DNA of 64,000 bases, from assembly GCF_000721265.1 (NCBI RefSeq), contig NZ_JOFZ01000012.1, forward strand, positions 248,001-312,000. The letters are read 5' to 3'. A program made the position numbers and the translations under genes. This stretch comes from Streptomyces sp. NRRL F-5126 (lineage in GTDB: Bacteria; Actinomycetota; Actinomycetes; Streptomycetales; Streptomycetaceae). Shown here one piece after another: positions 1 to 8,582 of the stretch (the first letter of the stretch is position 1; each line of letters begins with the position of its first letter). The notes under the pieces are model-generated. The model was not told where the DNA came from. It did no database searches and worked only from the letters and a program-made list of their open reading frames with translations.

Positions 1-211
1 CGACCACGCTGATCCAGATCTGCTGTGCGACCATTCCTGACATCAGGAGCGCGATACCCACCAAGAAGCCAACGACCGCCTGGTAGACCCGTCGCCGGGT
101 GTGTGTACGCAGCCCGCTTCCCTCGAGCGCTGTCGCGAACTTGGGATCTTCGGCGTACAGCGCTCGCTCCATCTGCTCGAGCATTCGCTGCTCGTGCTCC
201 GAGAGCGGCAC
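1..211 (-). CDS. DUF3040 small membrane protein, C-terminus outside window
   Basis: The reverse strand reads VPLSEHEQRMLEQMERALYA from a GTG at 211 and continues out of the window. The SEHEQ-MLEQMERAL-EDPKFA opening is the hallmark of the actinobacterial DUF3040 family: an N-terminal amphipathic helix followed by two membrane segments. The first hydrophobic segment (VYQAVVGFLVGIALLMSGMV) is visible near residues 41-60. AGGAGG lies 5 bases upstream of the GTG and fixes the start. Function is unknown, and only about 70 residues are present. Confidence 0.85.
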   Translation of the reverse strand, partial: MPLSEHEQRMLEQMERALYAEDPKFATALEGSGLRTHTRRRVYQAVVGFLVGIALLMSGMVAQQIWISVV

Positions 212-405
212 GGAGTCCTCCTAGTCGTCGGCCGCGGGGGCGGCCGGTATGCGGCTCCTCCAGGATAAGCGGCGAATCGCCCCCGAGAAACCCGCCCTCA
301 ACGCCATTTCGCCTGCCGGACCGCCATGCGGGCTCGGCTGCTGAGGCGTTGATTCCCCAACACGTGATCCCTCATGCCGAATCGTGTACCCCGATCATAC
401 GGTGC

Positions 406-429
406 CAAGCCCGCCCGCGGGCGGGCTTG
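406..429 (-). terminator. Palindromic terminator downstream of the methyltransferase gene
   Basis: A perfect 24-base palindrome (arm CAAGCCCGCCCG) lies 54 bases past the stop codon of the gene ending at 483. It is the only strong hairpin in the 270-base gap between that gene and DUF3040. The rest of the gap (212-405) shows no gene. Confidence 0.6.
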
Positions 430-482
430 TGTCCTACTCCATGCGGTGTGCACGAGGGTGCGGCAGCGCCCATCAGGACTGA

Positions 483-1268
483 TCAGCCGCGCTTGACCGC
501 GAGCACGTGCAGCTGCGTGGCGACGGCCTTGAACGCCGGCAGGGAGGCCGCCGCCTCCTCCAGCGCGAGGAGCGCTTCGAGGGCGCCTGGCTCGTTGTCG
601 ACGAGGCCGCCGGGCACGAGGTCGGCGAAGACGCGCACGCCGTGCACCGACTCGACCGCGAGGCCCGCCTGTCCGGCGAGGCCGGTGAGCTGCTCCACGG
701 TGAAGCGCCGCGGCACCGCGTCGCCGGCCCCCCAGCGTCCCTCCGGGTCGGTCAGCGCCTGCCGGGCCTCCTCGAAGTGCCCGGCGAGGGCGCGGGCCAG
801 CACGGCGCCGCCGACCCCGGCGGTGAGCAGGCTCAGCGCGCCTCCGGGGCGCAGCGCCTCGACCGCCTTGCGCAGCCCGCCTGCCGGGTCGTCCACGTAC
901 TCCAGGACGCCGTGGCACAGGACGGCGTCGTAGCCGCCGCGCTCGGCGACGTCGAACAAGCCGTTGACATCGCCCTGGACGCCACGGACGCGATCCGCCA
1001 CCCCCGCCTCCGCCGCCCTGCGCTCCAGCGCGAACAGCGCGTTCGGGCTCGGGTCGACGACGGTGACGCGGTGGCCGAGGCGCGCGACGGGGACCGCGAA
1101 GTTGCCCGTGCCGCCGCCGGTGTCCAGCACGTCGAGCGATGCCCTCCCCGCGGCCTGCGCCCTGCGGGCGAAGGCGCCGTCAAGGACCTCCCAGACCACA
1201 CCGGTGCGCAGGGGGCCGCGGCGGGACGACGGCGACTCGGCGCCCACGGCAGGGGAAGGGTCCGACAC
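483..1268 (-). CDS. Class I SAM-dependent methyltransferase
   Basis: Probable small-molecule methyltransferase with a Rossmann-type SAM fold. Motif I is LDVLDTGGGTGNFAVPVA near residues 45-62, followed by the acidic VTVVDPSP strand, a GDVNGLFD region and the post-motif VLCHGVLEYVDDP, as in UbiE/SmtA-like enzymes. The substrate cannot be inferred. The reading frame is open upstream to an ATG at 1313, but GTG 1268 is preceded by GAGGAG at a 9-base spacing, so that start is chosen (261 residues). It is transcribed alone, with the palindromic terminator at 406-429 downstream. Confidence 0.85.
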   Translation of the reverse strand: MSDPSPAVGAESPSSRRGPLRTGVVWEVLDGAFARRAQAAGRASLDVLDTGGGTGNFAVPVARLGHRVTVVDPSPNALFALERRAAEAGVADRVRGVQGDVNGLFDVAERGGYDAVLCHGVLEYVDDPAGGLRKAVEALRPGGALSLLTAGVGGAVLARALAGHFEEARQALTDPEGRWGAGDAVPRRFTVEQLTGLAGQAGLAVESVHGVRVFADLVPGGLVDNEPGALEALLALEEAAASLPAFKAVATQLHVLAVKRG

Positions 1269-1389
1269 GGCAGTTGACTCCTCGGCGCGGTGCCGCTTCC
1301 TGCGGCGTTGCATGGATGGTGCGTGCCGCCCACCCTATTGCCTCCCTGCCTCCTCCCCCGTCTCCCGTGCTCCGCCGCGACTCGGCCCG

Positions 1390-1920
1390 TCAGCCGGAGG
1401 CGGCCGAACCGTGGCGGCGCGGCAGCGGCAGCGTCGGCTCCCGTATGAGCAGCCGCTCGACCAGGCGCAGGAACCTCTCGACGTCCCGCAGCAGGTCGTC
1501 CGCGTCACGCGTGCCCGCAGCGCCCCGTATCCCGGCCTCCGCCCTGGCCCGGCGCTGCGCGCCGGCGGCGAACAGGGCGCTCCACTCCGCGAGCTCGGGG
1601 GCGATCTCCGGCAGTACCTCCCAGGCGCTGCGTATGCGGCGGCGGCGCTGCGGCGTGGATTCGGGCCGGCCGCGCGCGGCGAGCACGGCCGCCGCCGTAC
1701 GCAGCGCGGCGAGGTGTGCGGTGGCGTAGCGCTCGTTGGGCGTTTCGAGCGTGCATGCCTCCTCGATCCCGGCCCGGGCCTGGGACAGGAGGTCCAGTGC
1801 AGCGGGCGGGGCCCCTGCCTGCCGCAGCACCGGGTGCACGTCGGTGGGCGGACCGCTCGGCGAGGGGGCCTGGCCGCGTGCCGGCCGCCGGCGCGCGGCG
1901 TCCGCGAAGGAGCCGGCCAT
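1390..1920 (-). CDS. SAV_6107-type HEPN domain protein
   Basis: A 176-residue protein matching the Streptomyces SAV_6107 family. The central alpha-helical block LLSQARAGIEEACTLETPNE followed by YATAHLAALRTAAAVLAARG is typical of HEPN folds. HEPN proteins are often RNases or nucleotide-binding partners, but I do not see a clear catalytic R-x4-6-H here, so activity is not implied. The ATG at 1920 has AGGAGG nearby. The N-terminal 30 residues are Ala/Pro/Arg-rich. The frame is open further upstream, but that stretch has no RBS and looks like GC-rich noise. Confidence 0.8.
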   Translation of the reverse strand: MAGSFADAARRRPARGQAPSPSGPPTDVHPVLRQAGAPPAALDLLSQARAGIEEACTLETPNERYATAHLAALRTAAAVLAARGRPESTPQRRRRIRSAWEVLPEIAPELAEWSALFAAGAQRRARAEAGIRGAAGTRDADDLLRDVERFLRLVERLLIREPTLPLPRRHGSAASG

Positions 1921-2320
1921 GACGAACCTCCTGTCACGTGTGACGGCACGGTTGCCGTCTGTGTCCCATGGTGAGGGCCACCACTGACAATCGGCTCCGA
2001 CCAGGCCTTTCGCGGACGCGGACGCACCCGCGGACGCCGACGCGCGTCGGGCGCCGGGCCGCGTGTCCGCGGTCCGGCGCCCGGCGCGCCTGTTCCCCCG
2101 TTCCCCACCCCGTCCCCCGGTCCGCGAGGCGGGAGGGCCGGGCCCGGCGGTTTGCGGACCGCCGTGCCCTGTGCCGTGCACCCCCGTGCCCCCGTACCGG
2201 TCCGGGTCACCGCACCGTTCCGCCGCCCCGTGCCGGCGGTGCCGGTGCGGCGCCCCTTCCGTGGTCTCCACTCTTCCGTGCCGCCGGAAGATCCCCATCC
2301 GCCGCTCTACTCATCTATCG
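1921..2320. other. Intergenic region between HEPN and desaturase-like genes
   Basis: A very GC-rich, gene-free stretch between divergent genes. Open frames on both strands lack RBSs and recognisable protein sequence. The only clear element in the whole gap is the inverted repeat that follows it. Confidence 0.5.
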
Positions 2321-2342
2321 GCCTGAGTACGGGTACTCAGGC
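2321..2342. promoter_or_regulatory. Perfect inverted repeat matching the MacR operator
   Basis: A 10-bp inverted repeat with a 2-base centre has the core TGAGTAC-GG-GTACTCA at 2324-2339. As I recall, the published MacR recognition sequence of S. coelicolor is TGAGTAC-N2-GTACTCA. The centre lies about 64 bases upstream of the ATG at 2396, which is also the likely transcription start, so the site is well placed for activation of the desaturase-like gene. The likely regulator, MacR, is encoded at 20729-21403. Confidence 0.7.
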
Positions 2343-2382
2343 GGCCGGACGGGCTGTCGGCGGGGACCGCCAAGGAGGCGGT

Positions 2383-2388
2383 TAGAGT
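2383..2388 (+). promoter_or_regulatory. -10 element of a leaderless promoter (desaturase-like gene)
   Basis: TAGAGT lies 7 bases before the ATG at 2396. The only Shine-Dalgarno-like sequence (AGGAGG near 2374) is too far upstream to serve that ATG, so transcription probably begins at or next to the start codon. Confidence 0.6.
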
Positions 2389-2395
2389 CACCGGC

Positions 2396-3883
2396 ATGGC
2401 ACGGATTGCGGTGATCGGCGCCGGGATGGGCGCGATGGCGGCGGCCGCGAGGCTGGCCGTGGCGGGCCACCGGGTGGCGGTGTACGAGCGCGGGGCGACG
2501 TACGGCGGCGCGGTGGGCAGGTACGAGCGGGACGGCTTCGTCTTCGACACGGGCCCCGGCCTGCTGCACGTGCCGGCCGTCTACCGCGACCTGTTCGTCA
2601 AGACGGGCAAGGAGCCGCTGGAGAGCTGCGTCGACCTGCATCAGCCGCCGCACGACGCGCGCCACGTATTCGCCGGCGGCGCGGACGTCCTGCTGCCGAA
2701 CGCGTCACGCGGCGGTGTGGTCGCCGCGCTCGACGCGGCGTTCGGCGACGGCGCGGGCGGGCGCTGGGCCGACTTCCTCGGCAGAGCGGGCGACGCCTGG
2801 GCGCGCGCCCGCCGCCCGCTGCTCGAGGAGCCGCTGATCGAGGACACGCGGCCGCTCGCCCGCGACCCGTACCCGGCGCTGCGGCGGCGGAGGCTGCTGG
2901 GGGGAACACGTCAGGCGTCGACGCTCGCGGAGATCGGCGCATGGGAGCTGCGCGTGCCGGGGCTCGCCGCGCTGCTCGACTCGTACGCGCAGGGCTACGG
3001 GCTCGATGCGCGCGTGGCGCCCGCGAGCGCGGCGGTACTGCCGTACCTGGAGCAGACGTTCGGCACCTGGTACGTGCGCGGCGGTGTGCGCGAGCTGGCG
3101 CGGGCGCTGTACGAGCGCTGCGTCGCGCGCAGGGTGGAGTTCGCCTTCGGCGCCGAGGTGGTGGCGGTCGCCGAGAAGGACGGCGCGGTGGCCGGGGTGG
3201 AGCTGGCCGACGGGTCGGCGGCCGCCGCGGACCATGTCGTCTCGGGCATCGGTCCAAGGCCACCGGCCGGCGTGGAGCCGGGGGGCGGGAAACGAGGTGC
3301 GCCGGGCCGGTTCACGGTGCTGCTGGCGTTGCGCGGTGCGCGGCCGGCGGGCACGGCGCACCGGACGATCGTGCACGCGCCCTCGTCGGCCGAGGAGGCG
3401 GCCGCGGTGTTCGACGCGGGCGCCGGGCCCGCGGAGCGGCCCACGGTGACGGTGCTGCGGCCCGACGACGCGTCGACGCGGCCTGACGGTGCCCACGAGG
3501 CGGTGACGCTCACCGCGACGGTCGCGCCGCACGGCCCCGTCGACTGGGCGGACGGTGCGCTGCGGGAGCGGTACGCGGACGTCCTGGTGCGCGCGGCGGG
3601 CGCCGCGATGCCCGGCCTCGCGGACCGGGTGATGTGGCGCGAGGTGCGCACGCCCGCGCACACCGAGGCCGAGACGGGGGCGCGGGGCGGCGGCGTTCCC
3701 GCGCCGTCCCTCGCGGGCGCGAGCGGCCGGCTGCTGCATCCGGCCAACTCCAGGCCCCTGCGCGGCCTGTACGCCGCCGGCGGCTGGTCGCACCCGGGGG
3801 GCGGGCTGCCGCACGCGGGCATGTCGGGGGCCCTGGTGGCGGGGCTGATCGTCGAGGGGCCCGCGTTCCGGGGCTCGCGGTGA
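2396..3883 (+). CDS. Phytoene desaturase-family FAD-dependent oxidoreductase (CrtI-like)
   Basis: A 495-residue flavoprotein of the CrtI/carotenoid-retinoid oxidoreductase family. The N-terminal dinucleotide fold is RIAVIGAGMGAMAAAARLA, followed by VYERGATYGGAVGRYERDGF, where the family binds FAD ADP and isoalloxazine. The family C-terminal FAD motif is GLYAAGGWSHPGGGLPHAGMSG. No other carotenoid gene (crtE, crtB, crtY) is nearby, so a role in carotenoid synthesis cannot be assumed. Many stand-alone members act on unknown lipids or quinones. The start is supported by leaderless spacing, and a MacR-type operator lies upstream. The gene converges on the low-complexity membrane protein gene. Confidence 0.82.
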   Translation: MARIAVIGAGMGAMAAAARLAVAGHRVAVYERGATYGGAVGRYERDGFVFDTGPGLLHVPAVYRDLFVKTGKEPLESCVDLHQPPHDARHVFAGGADVLLPNASRGGVVAALDAAFGDGAGGRWADFLGRAGDAWARARRPLLEEPLIEDTRPLARDPYPALRRRRLLGGTRQASTLAEIGAWELRVPGLAALLDSYAQGYGLDARVAPASAAVLPYLEQTFGTWYVRGGVRELARALYERCVARRVEFAFGAEVVAVAEKDGAVAGVELADGSAAAADHVVSGIGPRPPAGVEPGGGKRGAPGRFTVLLALRGARPAGTAHRTIVHAPSSAEEAAAVFDAGAGPAERPTVTVLRPDDASTRPDGAHEAVTLTATVAPHGPVDWADGALRERYADVLVRAAGAAMPGLADRVMWREVRTPAHTEAETGARGGGVPAPSLAGASGRLLHPANSRPLRGLYAAGGWSHPGGGLPHAGMSGALVAGLIVEGPAFRGSR

Positions 3884-3927
3884 CCGCCTTGCCCGCCGCC
3901 GCCCGACGGCTCCTCCAGGCGGTTCAG
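3882..3927. terminator. Possible bidirectional terminator between convergent genes
   Basis: The sequence TGACCGCCT ... AGGCGGTTCA forms an imperfect inverted repeat whose ends include both convergent stop codons. The loop holds a smaller GCCG/CGGC helix. It is moderate in strength, and no other structure is visible between the two genes. Confidence 0.4.
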
Positions 3928-5021
3928 TACGAGGGGTAGTTGCCGCCCGCGTCGGGTTCCGGCCGGTGGCCGAGGTCCGCTTGCTGCTGCCCGTAGCCGT
4001 GGTCCTGGCCGTAGCCGTGCTGCTCGGGCAGGCTGCCCTGGACGCCCTCCCGCTGCTGCGGGACCCAGACGCCGCCGGGTGGGGTGTCGGTGGCGTAGGG
4101 GTCCTGGTACTGCTGCTGCGGGTAACCGTAGCCGCCGTAGTTCCCGTACGCACCGTCGGAGCCGTAGGACCCGTACGAGCCGTACGAGCCGTACGACCCA
4201 TCCGCCCCGTCGGCCCCGGACGACGAGCCGAGGGAGGCGCCGTAGGCCGCGTACGAAGCGTCGTAGCCGGCGTACTGGTCCTGCTGTTGCCCCATCGGCT
4301 GTTGCTGGTCCGTGCCGTAGCCGCCGTAACCGGCGTCGGCGTAATCGGCGTAGCCGTACTGCTGCCCCTGGGCCGCCGGCGTCTGCGCGTAGCCGTCGTA
4401 ACCGGCGTACGTGCCGAACGCCTCCTGGCCCGCGGGCTGTTCGTACCCCCCGTACGGGTCGTAGCCCGCCGCCGCGCCGAGGCCGCCCGCCCCGGTCGCC
4501 GTCTCGTCGTAGACGCCGTACTGCTGGCCCGTGTCGTCCGGCAGCGGCTGCGGCGAGTAAACCGCTTCGTCCGCCGCGGCGGACGAAGCGGTGACCGCCG
4601 CGGCGTCCCCGGCCGGTGCCGGCTCCGGTCCCTGTCCCAATCCCACCGGCCCGGCCGCCACCATCGTCTGTTCCTGTGGCGTCTCCGGCGCGGCGCCGGC
4701 ATCCTCGGCGGCCCGCCGGGGCGGCTCGCTGCTCGCCGCTGTTCTGCGGCGGCGGCTCGTGCTCGGCCGGCCGCCGATCGCCCAGCCCGTCGAGAAGCCC
4801 TTGCGGAAGGAGAGTGTCACGTACGACTGCCCCACGCCGAAGGCGATCGCGCCCACCACGATCACGGGGATGGACGGGAGCGCCACTCCTGCGACGACCG
4901 CCACGAACCCCACGAACGCCAGTACGCGCCACCGCAGCCGCGCCTTGTACTGGAGCAGGACCTCGCCGAGCAGCCACAGCGCGACAAAGCCGAACGCGAT
5001 GTAGAGGACCGTCCAGCCCAT
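3924..5021 (-). CDS. Two-TM membrane protein with Tyr/Gly/Gln-rich low-complexity tail
   Basis: A 365-residue protein of unknown function. Residues 1-23 and 32-68 are hydrophobic and predict two membrane segments. A basic linker follows (RRRR near 90-93). From about residue 155 to the end the sequence is low complexity, with roughly 32 Tyr in 211 residues, repeated YGSYGSYGSYG around 277-287, QQQ runs and GYGGYG blocks. This composition resembles eukaryotic FUS-type prion-like domains. A short TM protein with a variable tail appears conserved at this locus in streptomycetes. The ATG at 5021 follows GAGAGGGG. The frame extends to 5066 without support. It lies 48 bases downstream of metF, in the same direction. 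Confidence 0.75.
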   Translation of the reverse strand: MGWTVLYIAFGFVALWLLGEVLLQYKARLRWRVLAFVGFVAVVAGVALPSIPVIVVGAIAFGVGQSYVTLSFRKGFSTGWAIGGRPSTSRRRRTAASSEPPRRAAEDAGAAPETPQEQTMVAAGPVGLGQGPEPAPAGDAAAVTASSAAADEAVYSPQPLPDDTGQQYGVYDETATGAGGLGAAAGYDPYGGYEQPAGQEAFGTYAGYDGYAQTPAAQGQQYGYADYADAGYGGYGTDQQQPMGQQQDQYAGYDASYAAYGASLGSSSGADGADGSYGSYGSYGSYGSDGAYGNYGGYGYPQQQYQDPYATDTPPGGVWVPQQREGVQGSLPEQHGYGQDHGYGQQQADLGHRPEPDAGGNYPSY

Positions 5022-5069
5022 GTACGCCCCTCTCGTACGGCAGCCGCTCCCGAGGGGTGGCGGCACCGG

Positions 5070-5987
5070 TCAGGAATGCCTGTGCAGTCCGAGATTCTCG
5101 TAGATCTCAAGTGTCGCAGTAGAGTTGTTGAGCGTGATGAAGTGCAGTCCTGGAACACCCTCGGCGAGGAGCCGTGCACAGAACTCCGTCGCGAACTCGA
5201 TGCCAATGGAGCGTACAGCGACCGGGTCCTCCTTGGCGGCGAGGATCCGCTCTTTCAGCCCGTCGGGGACCGCGGCGGTGCTGAGCCTCGGCAGCCGTTC
5301 CAGTTGCCGCACGCTGGTGACGGGCATGATCTCCGGGATGATGGGCGTCTCGCAGCCCGCCGCGGCCACCCGGTCACGCAGTTCGAGGTAGCCCTCCGGC
5401 CTGAAGAACATCTGCGTGATCGCGTAGTCGGCGCCGGCACGGCACTTGTCGACGAAGTGCCGGATGTCGCTGTCCCGGTCGGGCGAGCGCGGGTGCATCT
5501 CGGGGAAGGCGGCCACGCCGACGCAGAAGTCGCCCGAGTCCTTGATCAGCCTGACCAGGTCCGCCGCGTACTCGACCCCCTCGGGGTGCCTGACCCACTC
5601 CCCCATGGGGTCGCCGGGCGGGTCGCCGCGTACGGCGAGGATGTTGCGGATGCCGACCGACGCGTACTGGCCGATCATGTTGCGCAGTTCGGCGAGCGAC
5701 TGGTCCACCGCGGTCAGGTGGGCGACGGGGGTGAGTGTGGTGTCGGCGGCGATCTGCTCGGTGGCCCTGACGGTGCCCGCGCGGGTGGAGCCGCCGGCGC
5801 CGTACGTGACGGAGACGAAGCTCGGGGCGACCGCCTCCACCCGGCGCAGCGCGTTCCACAGGTTGCGCTCACCCTTCGCGGTCCTGGGCGCCCAGAACTC
5901 GAACGAATAGCTGGCCCCGCCGCCGGCGAGCACGTCGCGCACGGTGCGTGTCTGCGGGGTCCAGGTCGAGGAGGTACCGAGGGCCAT
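5070..5987 (-). CDS. metF: Methylenetetrahydrofolate reductase
   Basis: This enzyme reduces 5,10-methylene-THF to 5-methyl-THF with an FAD cofactor and so supplies methyl groups for methionine synthesis. At 305 residues it has the normal bacterial MetF length. Recognisable blocks are [10 protein letters not shown] (the usual SFEFFPPRT with changes), [15 protein letters not shown], the [11 protein letters not shown] substrate/FAD segment, [25 protein letters not shown] and [11 protein letters not shown]. The start is an ATG 6 bases after TAACCT with no Shine-Dalgarno, so it is probably leaderless. The promoter sits between thiE and metF, so metF need not depend on thiE transcription. Confidence 0.95.
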   Translation of the reverse strand: MALGTSSTWTPQTRTVRDVLAGGGASYSFEFWAPRTAKGERNLWNALRRVEAVAPSFVSVTYGAGGSTRAGTVRATEQIAADTTLTPVAHLTAVDQSLAELRNMIGQYASVGIRNILAVRGDPPGDPMGEWVRHPEGVEYAADLVRLIKDSGDFCVGVAAFPEMHPRSPDRDSDIRHFVDKCRAGADYAITQMFFRPEGYLELRDRVAAAGCETPIIPEIMPVTSVRQLERLPRLSTAAVPDGLKERILAAKEDPVAVRSIGIEFATEFCARLLAEGVPGLHFITLNNSTATLEIYENLGLHRHS

Positions 5988-5993
5988 AGAGGC

Positions 5994-5999
5994 AGGTTA
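5994..5999 (-). promoter_or_regulatory. -10 element of leaderless metF promoter
   Basis: On the reverse strand, TAACCT is followed by 6 bases and the metF ATG (5987). A weak TGTGAC is found about 19 bases further upstream as a possible -35. Confidence 0.6.
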
Positions 6000-6031
6000 T
6001 CGATTGGCGGCGGGCGCCGTCACACCGTCCG

Positions 6032-6700
6032 TCATACGGTCGCGGCGCGGTCGCGGACGCGCGCGGCGAGCGCGGCGGTAGCGGCGGCCGGGTCGTCGGC
6101 CTCCGTGATGGCCCGTACGACGACGATCCGCCTGGCGCCCGCGTCGAGTACGAGGTCGAGGTTGCCGGCGTCGATGCCTCCGATGGCGAACCACGGGCGG
6201 TCGATGGAGCGCGCGGCGGTATGGGCGGCCGTGTGGCGCACGAGGCCGAGGCCCGGCGCGTGCCTGCCGGGCTTGGTCGGCGTGGGCCAGCAGGGTCCCG
6301 TGCAGAAGTAGTCGACGCCCGGCTGCACGGCGGCCGCCTCCGCCTCGGCCTCCGCGTGCGTGGAGCGGCCGATCAGCGGGGCGTCGCCGATCAGGGCGCG
6401 GGCTGCCGGCACCGGCAGGTCGCCCTGGCCGAGGTGGAGTACGTCCGCACCGGCCGCGTGTGCCACGTCGGCCCTGTCGTTGACCGCGAGCAGCTTGCCG
6501 TGCCTGCGGCAGGCGTCGGCGAAGACCTGGAGGTGGTCGAGTTCCTCGGCCGCCTCCAGGGACTTGTCGCGCAACTGCACGATGTCGACCCCCGACGCGA
6601 GTACCGCGTCGAGGAACGCGGGGAGGTCGCCCTGGCGCTTGCGTGCGTCCGTGCACAGGTAGATCCGGGCGTCGGCGAGCGCCGCGCGGGCCGTGGACAT
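6032..6700 (-). CDS. thiE: Thiamine-phosphate synthase
   Basis: ThiE joins HMP-pyrophosphate with the thiazole phosphate to make thiamine phosphate. The 222-residue TIM barrel shows the family blocks [55 protein letters not shown] and WFAIGGID. The ATG at 6700 follows a GGGGGGA tract. Its partner genes thiO, thiS and thiG are on the opposite strand 2 kb away, behind a TPP riboswitch. I see no TPP element in front of thiE itself. Confidence 0.94.
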   Translation of the reverse strand: MSTARAALADARIYLCTDARKRQGDLPAFLDAVLASGVDIVQLRDKSLEAAEELDHLQVFADACRRHGKLLAVNDRADVAHAAGADVLHLGQGDLPVPAARALIGDAPLIGRSTHAEAEAEAAAVQPGVDYFCTGPCWPTPTKPGRHAPGLGLVRHTAAHTAARSIDRPWFAIGGIDAGNLDLVLDAGARRIVVVRAITEADDPAAATAALAARVRDRAATV

Positions 6701-6813
6701 CGGGTGTTTCCCCCCACTCGTGCCGCCCGCGCTCCTGCGCGCGGGCGGTCGTACGTACGTCTTCGCGCCGCGGGCGCTCTCGCGCCGGCGGGCCGTGGTG
6801 TGTCCGTCCGCCG

Positions 6814-7179
6814 TCAGACGGCGAGCGCCTGGGCCCGGCGCTTCACCTCCGTGCCGCGGTTCTCGCTGAGCGCCTGGGCGGGGGTGCCCGGCAGGGTCGG
6901 GTCGGCCGTGAACAGCCACTCCAGCATCTCCTCGTCGGAGAAGCCGTCGTCCTTCAGGAGCGTCAGCGTGCCGGCGAGCCCCTTGACGACCCGGTCTCCG
7001 TCGATGAAGGCGGCGGGCACCTGGAGTGCGCGGTTCTCGCCGCGTCGCACGGCGATCAGCTGGCCCTCCTTGACCAGTTGCCGCACGCGCGTCACCTCGA
7101 CGTCCAGCTTCTCCGCGATGTCCGGGAGGTACAGCCACTCGGGGACGAGAGCATCGATCTTCACGTCAATCTCGGTCAC
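6814..7179 (-). CDS. Rv2175c-family DNA-binding protein
   Basis: A 121-residue helix-turn-helix protein. The segment [25 protein letters not shown] is the winged-helix DNA-binding core, followed by [21 protein letters not shown]. It matches mycobacterial Rv2175c, a DNA-binding substrate of a Ser/Thr kinase. The C-terminal domain contains [24 protein letters not shown]. The GTG start at 7179 has no Shine-Dalgarno. CAGTCT lies 7 bases upstream, so it may be leaderless. Regulatory targets are unknown. The kinase at 11386 is a possible partner by family analogy only. Confidence 0.85.
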   Translation of the reverse strand: MTEIDVKIDALVPEWLYLPDIAEKLDVEVTRVRQLVKEGQLIAVRRGENRALQVPAAFIDGDRVVKGLAGTLTLLKDDGFSDEEMLEWLFTADPTLPGTPAQALSENRGTEVKRRAQALAV

Positions 7180-7283
7180 GAGGACAAGACTGCCATCCCG
7201 GACCGGCGTGCGGTAGCGGTGGCGGTCCGTGCGGGGCACGCGCGCCGCCCGGCGGACGCGCACGGAGCCCGGCCGGCGGGCGC

Positions 7284-8498
7284 TCACAGCACCGGCTTCA
7301 CCACGGACTTCTTCAGGGAGACGGCCGGGTCCGCCGCCAGGTCCGCGTCGAGCCGCGCGCCCGATTCGATGAGCTTGCGGCCCTGGGCCAGGTCGCGCGG
7401 CCTGCCCACGGCCAGCAGCGCGACGAGCACGCCGTCGCGCAGCCACACCGCCGACCAGGCGGGCGCCGCCTTCTCGCCCCGCTCGATCAGCGTGTCGGCA
7501 CCCGTGTGGTGGCCCGCGTACTGCACGAAGCGGCCGAACTGCTCGGACCAGAAGTACGGCACCGGGTCGTACGGGTCCATCGACGCGCCGGTGATGCGGG
7601 CGGCGACGGTCCTCGGGCCCTGGAGCGCGTTGTCCCAGTGGTGGACGAGCAGCCGCTCGCCGTAGCGCGCCGACGGGAAGGAGGCGCAGTCGCCGACCGC
7701 GTACACGCCGGGGACGGAGGTGCGCAGCCACGCGTCGGCCAGTACCGCGCCGTCCGGCCCGAGCTCCACGCCCGAGCCCGCGAGCCAGCCGGTCGCCGGG
7801 CGGGCGCCGATGCCGACGAGCACCGCGCCCGCGGCGAGCCGCCTGCCCCCTTCGAGGACGACCGCGCCCTCTTCGACGCGCTCCACGCGCGCGCCCGTCA
7901 TGAGGGTGGCGCCGCTCTCCTCGTACCACCCGGCCATGGGGGCGGTGACCTCTGCGGGCAGCGCGCCCGCCAGCGGGCGGTCCGCGGCCTCCACGACGGT
8001 GACGGCGCAGCCCGCGGCGCGCGCGGCGGTCGCGAACTCGGCGCCGATCCAGCCGGCGCCGACCACGACGACCTCGTGCTGCCGCTCCAGCACCGGCCGC
8101 AGCCGCTCGACGTCGTCGAGCGTGCGCAGCACGTGGACGCCGGGCATGCCACGCGTGCCGGGCAGCGTCACGGGCTCGGCGCCGCTGGCGATGACAAGCG
8201 CGTCGTAGGCGACGGGCCCCTGGTCGCTGTCCACCTCGCGCGCGTCCGTGCGCAGGCCGGTCGCCTCGCGGCCGAGCAGGAGCTCCACGCCGAGGGCGGC
8301 GAAGTCGATGTCGAACGCGGAGCCCTCCGCCTGCCCGAGCAGCACCGCCTTGGACAGCGGCGGCCTGTCGTAGGGGGGATGCGGCTCGGCGCCGACGACG
8401 GTGACCGGACCCTCGTGCCCGCTCTCGCGCAGCGCCACGGCGCTCTGCACTCCCGCCATGCCCGCGCCGACGATGACGACTCTCCGGTCCTCGCTCAC
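7284..8498 (-). CDS. NAD(P)/FAD-dependent oxidoreductase, ferredoxin-reductase type
   Basis: A 404-residue pyridine nucleotide-disulphide reductase-fold flavoprotein. The first FAD motif is VVIVGAGMAGVQSAVALRE, the second nucleotide-binding motif is VVVVGAGWIGAEFATAAR near residues 143-160, and the FAD-contact segment is GVYAVGDCASF. The C-terminal region (VPYFWSEQFGRFVQYAG) is the Reductase_C domain of rubredoxin/ferredoxin reductases that serve oxygenases or P450s. There is no CxxC redox pair. The electron acceptor is not encoded next to it. GTG 8498 lies 6 bases after TAAGGT and is probably leaderless. It diverges from the thiamine riboswitch operon. Confidence 0.88.
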   Translation of the reverse strand: MSEDRRVVIVGAGMAGVQSAVALRESGHEGPVTVVGAEPHPPYDRPPLSKAVLLGQAEGSAFDIDFAALGVELLLGREATGLRTDAREVDSDQGPVAYDALVIASGAEPVTLPGTRGMPGVHVLRTLDDVERLRPVLERQHEVVVVGAGWIGAEFATAARAAGCAVTVVEAADRPLAGALPAEVTAPMAGWYEESGATLMTGARVERVEEGAVVLEGGRRLAAGAVLVGIGARPATGWLAGSGVELGPDGAVLADAWLRTSVPGVYAVGDCASFPSARYGERLLVHHWDNALQGPRTVAARITGASMDPYDPVPYFWSEQFGRFVQYAGHHTGADTLIERGEKAAPAWSAVWLRDGVLVALLAVGRPRDLAQGRKLIESGARLDADLAADPAVSLKKSVVKPVL

Positions 8499-8504
8499 GC
8501 GATC

Positions 8505-8510
8505 ACCTTA
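8505..8510 (-). promoter_or_regulatory. -10 element of leaderless flavoprotein promoter
   Basis: TAAGGT on the reverse strand precedes the GTG at 8498 by 6 bases, with no Shine-Dalgarno between them. Confidence 0.6.
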
Positions 8511-8542
8511 GATCCCTTTGGATCCCTCCGGATGCCCGCGTC

Positions 8543-8571
8543 TTAACGCGGGAGGAGGCAGGGGCTACGCT
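8543..8571 (+). promoter_or_regulatory. Promoter of the thiOSG riboswitch transcript
   Basis: TTAACG (8543-8548), a 17-base spacer and TACGCT (8566-8571) sit just in front of the TPP aptamer. Transcription would begin about 8578, giving an RNA that opens directly with the riboswitch. Confidence 0.5.
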
Positions 8572-8582
8572 GGCGGTGGAAC

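Noticed and set aside
7139..7929. N-terminal extension of the Rv2175c-type protein to a 371-residue ORF
   Set aside because: The extension overlaps the flavoprotein gene out of frame and is Arg/Gly-rich; GTG 7179 gives the family length.
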